Positions 5,713 to 5,829 of a stretch of DNA of 5,829 nt are shown here, piece after piece. Both the position numbers and the translations under genes were made by a program. Positions within the stretch are counted from its first letter, which is position 1, and every line of letters begins with the position of its first letter. This DNA is from an uncultured Eubacteriales bacterium (GTDB lineage Bacteria; Bacillota; Clostridia; Oscillospirales; Oscillospiraceae), in contig CAJLCS010000102.1 of NCBI GenBank assembly GCA_905205195.1, positions 1 to 5,829 on the forward strand, given 5' to 3'. The notes beneath the pieces were generated by a model that did no database searches, had not been told where the DNA came from, and saw only the letters and a list, made by a program, of their open reading frames with translations.

Positions 5713-5725
5713 GATCATTATGATC
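5713..5725 (+). other. 13-bp palindrome containing the isomerase start codon
   Basis: GATCAT, a central T and ATGATC form a perfect palindrome, with the ATG start (5720-5722) as part of the right arm. As RNA it could form only a weak 5-bp hairpin with a 3-nt loop, lying after the ribosome binding site. Confidence 0.3.
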
Positions 5726-5829
5726 AAAGTTGATATTTCGAATGTCTGGGGTCAGGTTTCTCTGCCCGACCTGCTGGCACTGGAGAAGGAAGTGGCTGCG
5801 GCCCACAATACCCTGACCGACGGTACCGG
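5720..5829 (+). CDS. pgi: Glucose-6-phosphate isomerase, N-terminal fragment (cut by window edge)
   Basis: Only 36 codons plus two bases are present. The peptide starts MIKVDISNVWGQVSLPDLL and continues ALEKEVAAAHNTLTDGTG. This matches the N-terminus I recall for clostridial glucose-6-phosphate isomerases: an acidic first strand, an AAH-x-xL helix and a (T/E)GTG turn just before the substrate-domain start. No catalytic residue is in view, so the call rests on this pattern and on the divergent glucokinase. The enzyme interconverts glucose-6-phosphate and fructose-6-phosphate in the cytoplasm. AAAGGA (5701-5706) is 13 bases before the ATG, rather long; an in-frame GTG at 5708 is too close to that site to be likely. 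If the fuller sequence lacks the isomerase signatures, the call would fall. Confidence 0.75.
   Translation, partial: MIKVDISNVWGQVSLPDLLALEKEVAAAHNTLTDGT

Noticed and set aside
5530..5727. 65-codon minus-strand frame over the divergent promoter region
   Set aside because: It spans the glucokinase promoter and RBS, overlaps the starts of both real genes, and has no ribosome binding site of its own that I can see.

Overview
The window reads as a GC-rich chromosomal segment from an anaerobic, low-GC-phylum (Firmicutes/Clostridia) bacterium, most likely a gut Oscillospiraceae/Ruminococcaceae-type organism. The grounds are strong AGGAGG-type ribosome binding sites, TTG and GTG starts, intrinsic terminators, a YloV/FakA-type kinase, a DUF5685 protein and a J-domain protein with a cysteine-rich tail. 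The last two are, from memory, typical of Clostridia. The species cannot be named from this sequence. No mobile element, tRNA, rRNA, CRISPR array or prophage signature is visible, and no gene-free stretch exceeds 300 bases.

Layout, left to right. (1) 1-1554 (+): most of a FakA/YloV (DAK2-domain) fatty-acid kinase ATP-binding subunit, cut at the left edge. It is followed by a compound hairpin that probably acts as a terminator. (2) 1694-4488 (+): four closely spaced co-directional genes that probably form one transcription unit. They encode a YihY/BrkB six-helix membrane protein (TTG start), a DUF5685 protein (GTG start), a J-domain/TPR protein that overlaps the DUF5685 gene by 4 bases (ATGA), and a small membrane-anchored DUF4430 protein. 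(3) 4491-4570: two perfect stem-loops separating convergent transcription. (4) 4586-5533 (-): a complete ROK-family glucokinase. (5) 5534-5719: an AT-rich divergent promoter region with a good -10 for the glucokinase, a weaker promoter candidate for the rightward gene and a 16-bp palindrome between them. (6) 5720-5829 (+): the first 36 codons of what looks like glucose-6-phosphate isomerase, cut at the right edge.

Functionally, the right side is coherent: glucokinase (glucose to glucose-6-phosphate) and the isomerase (to fructose-6-phosphate) are divergently transcribed from one control region. The middle operon is the least understood part. Its two coupled genes pair a co-chaperone-like J-domain protein with a protein of unknown function. 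That unknown protein carries two aspartate-rich helices which, by eye, resemble the metal/diphosphate-binding motifs of trans-isoprenoid (squalene/phytoene synthase-like) enzymes, plus a set of cysteines. This is the most interesting lead in the window, but it is an inference from motif shape only. Nothing here is clearly a new defence or mobile system.
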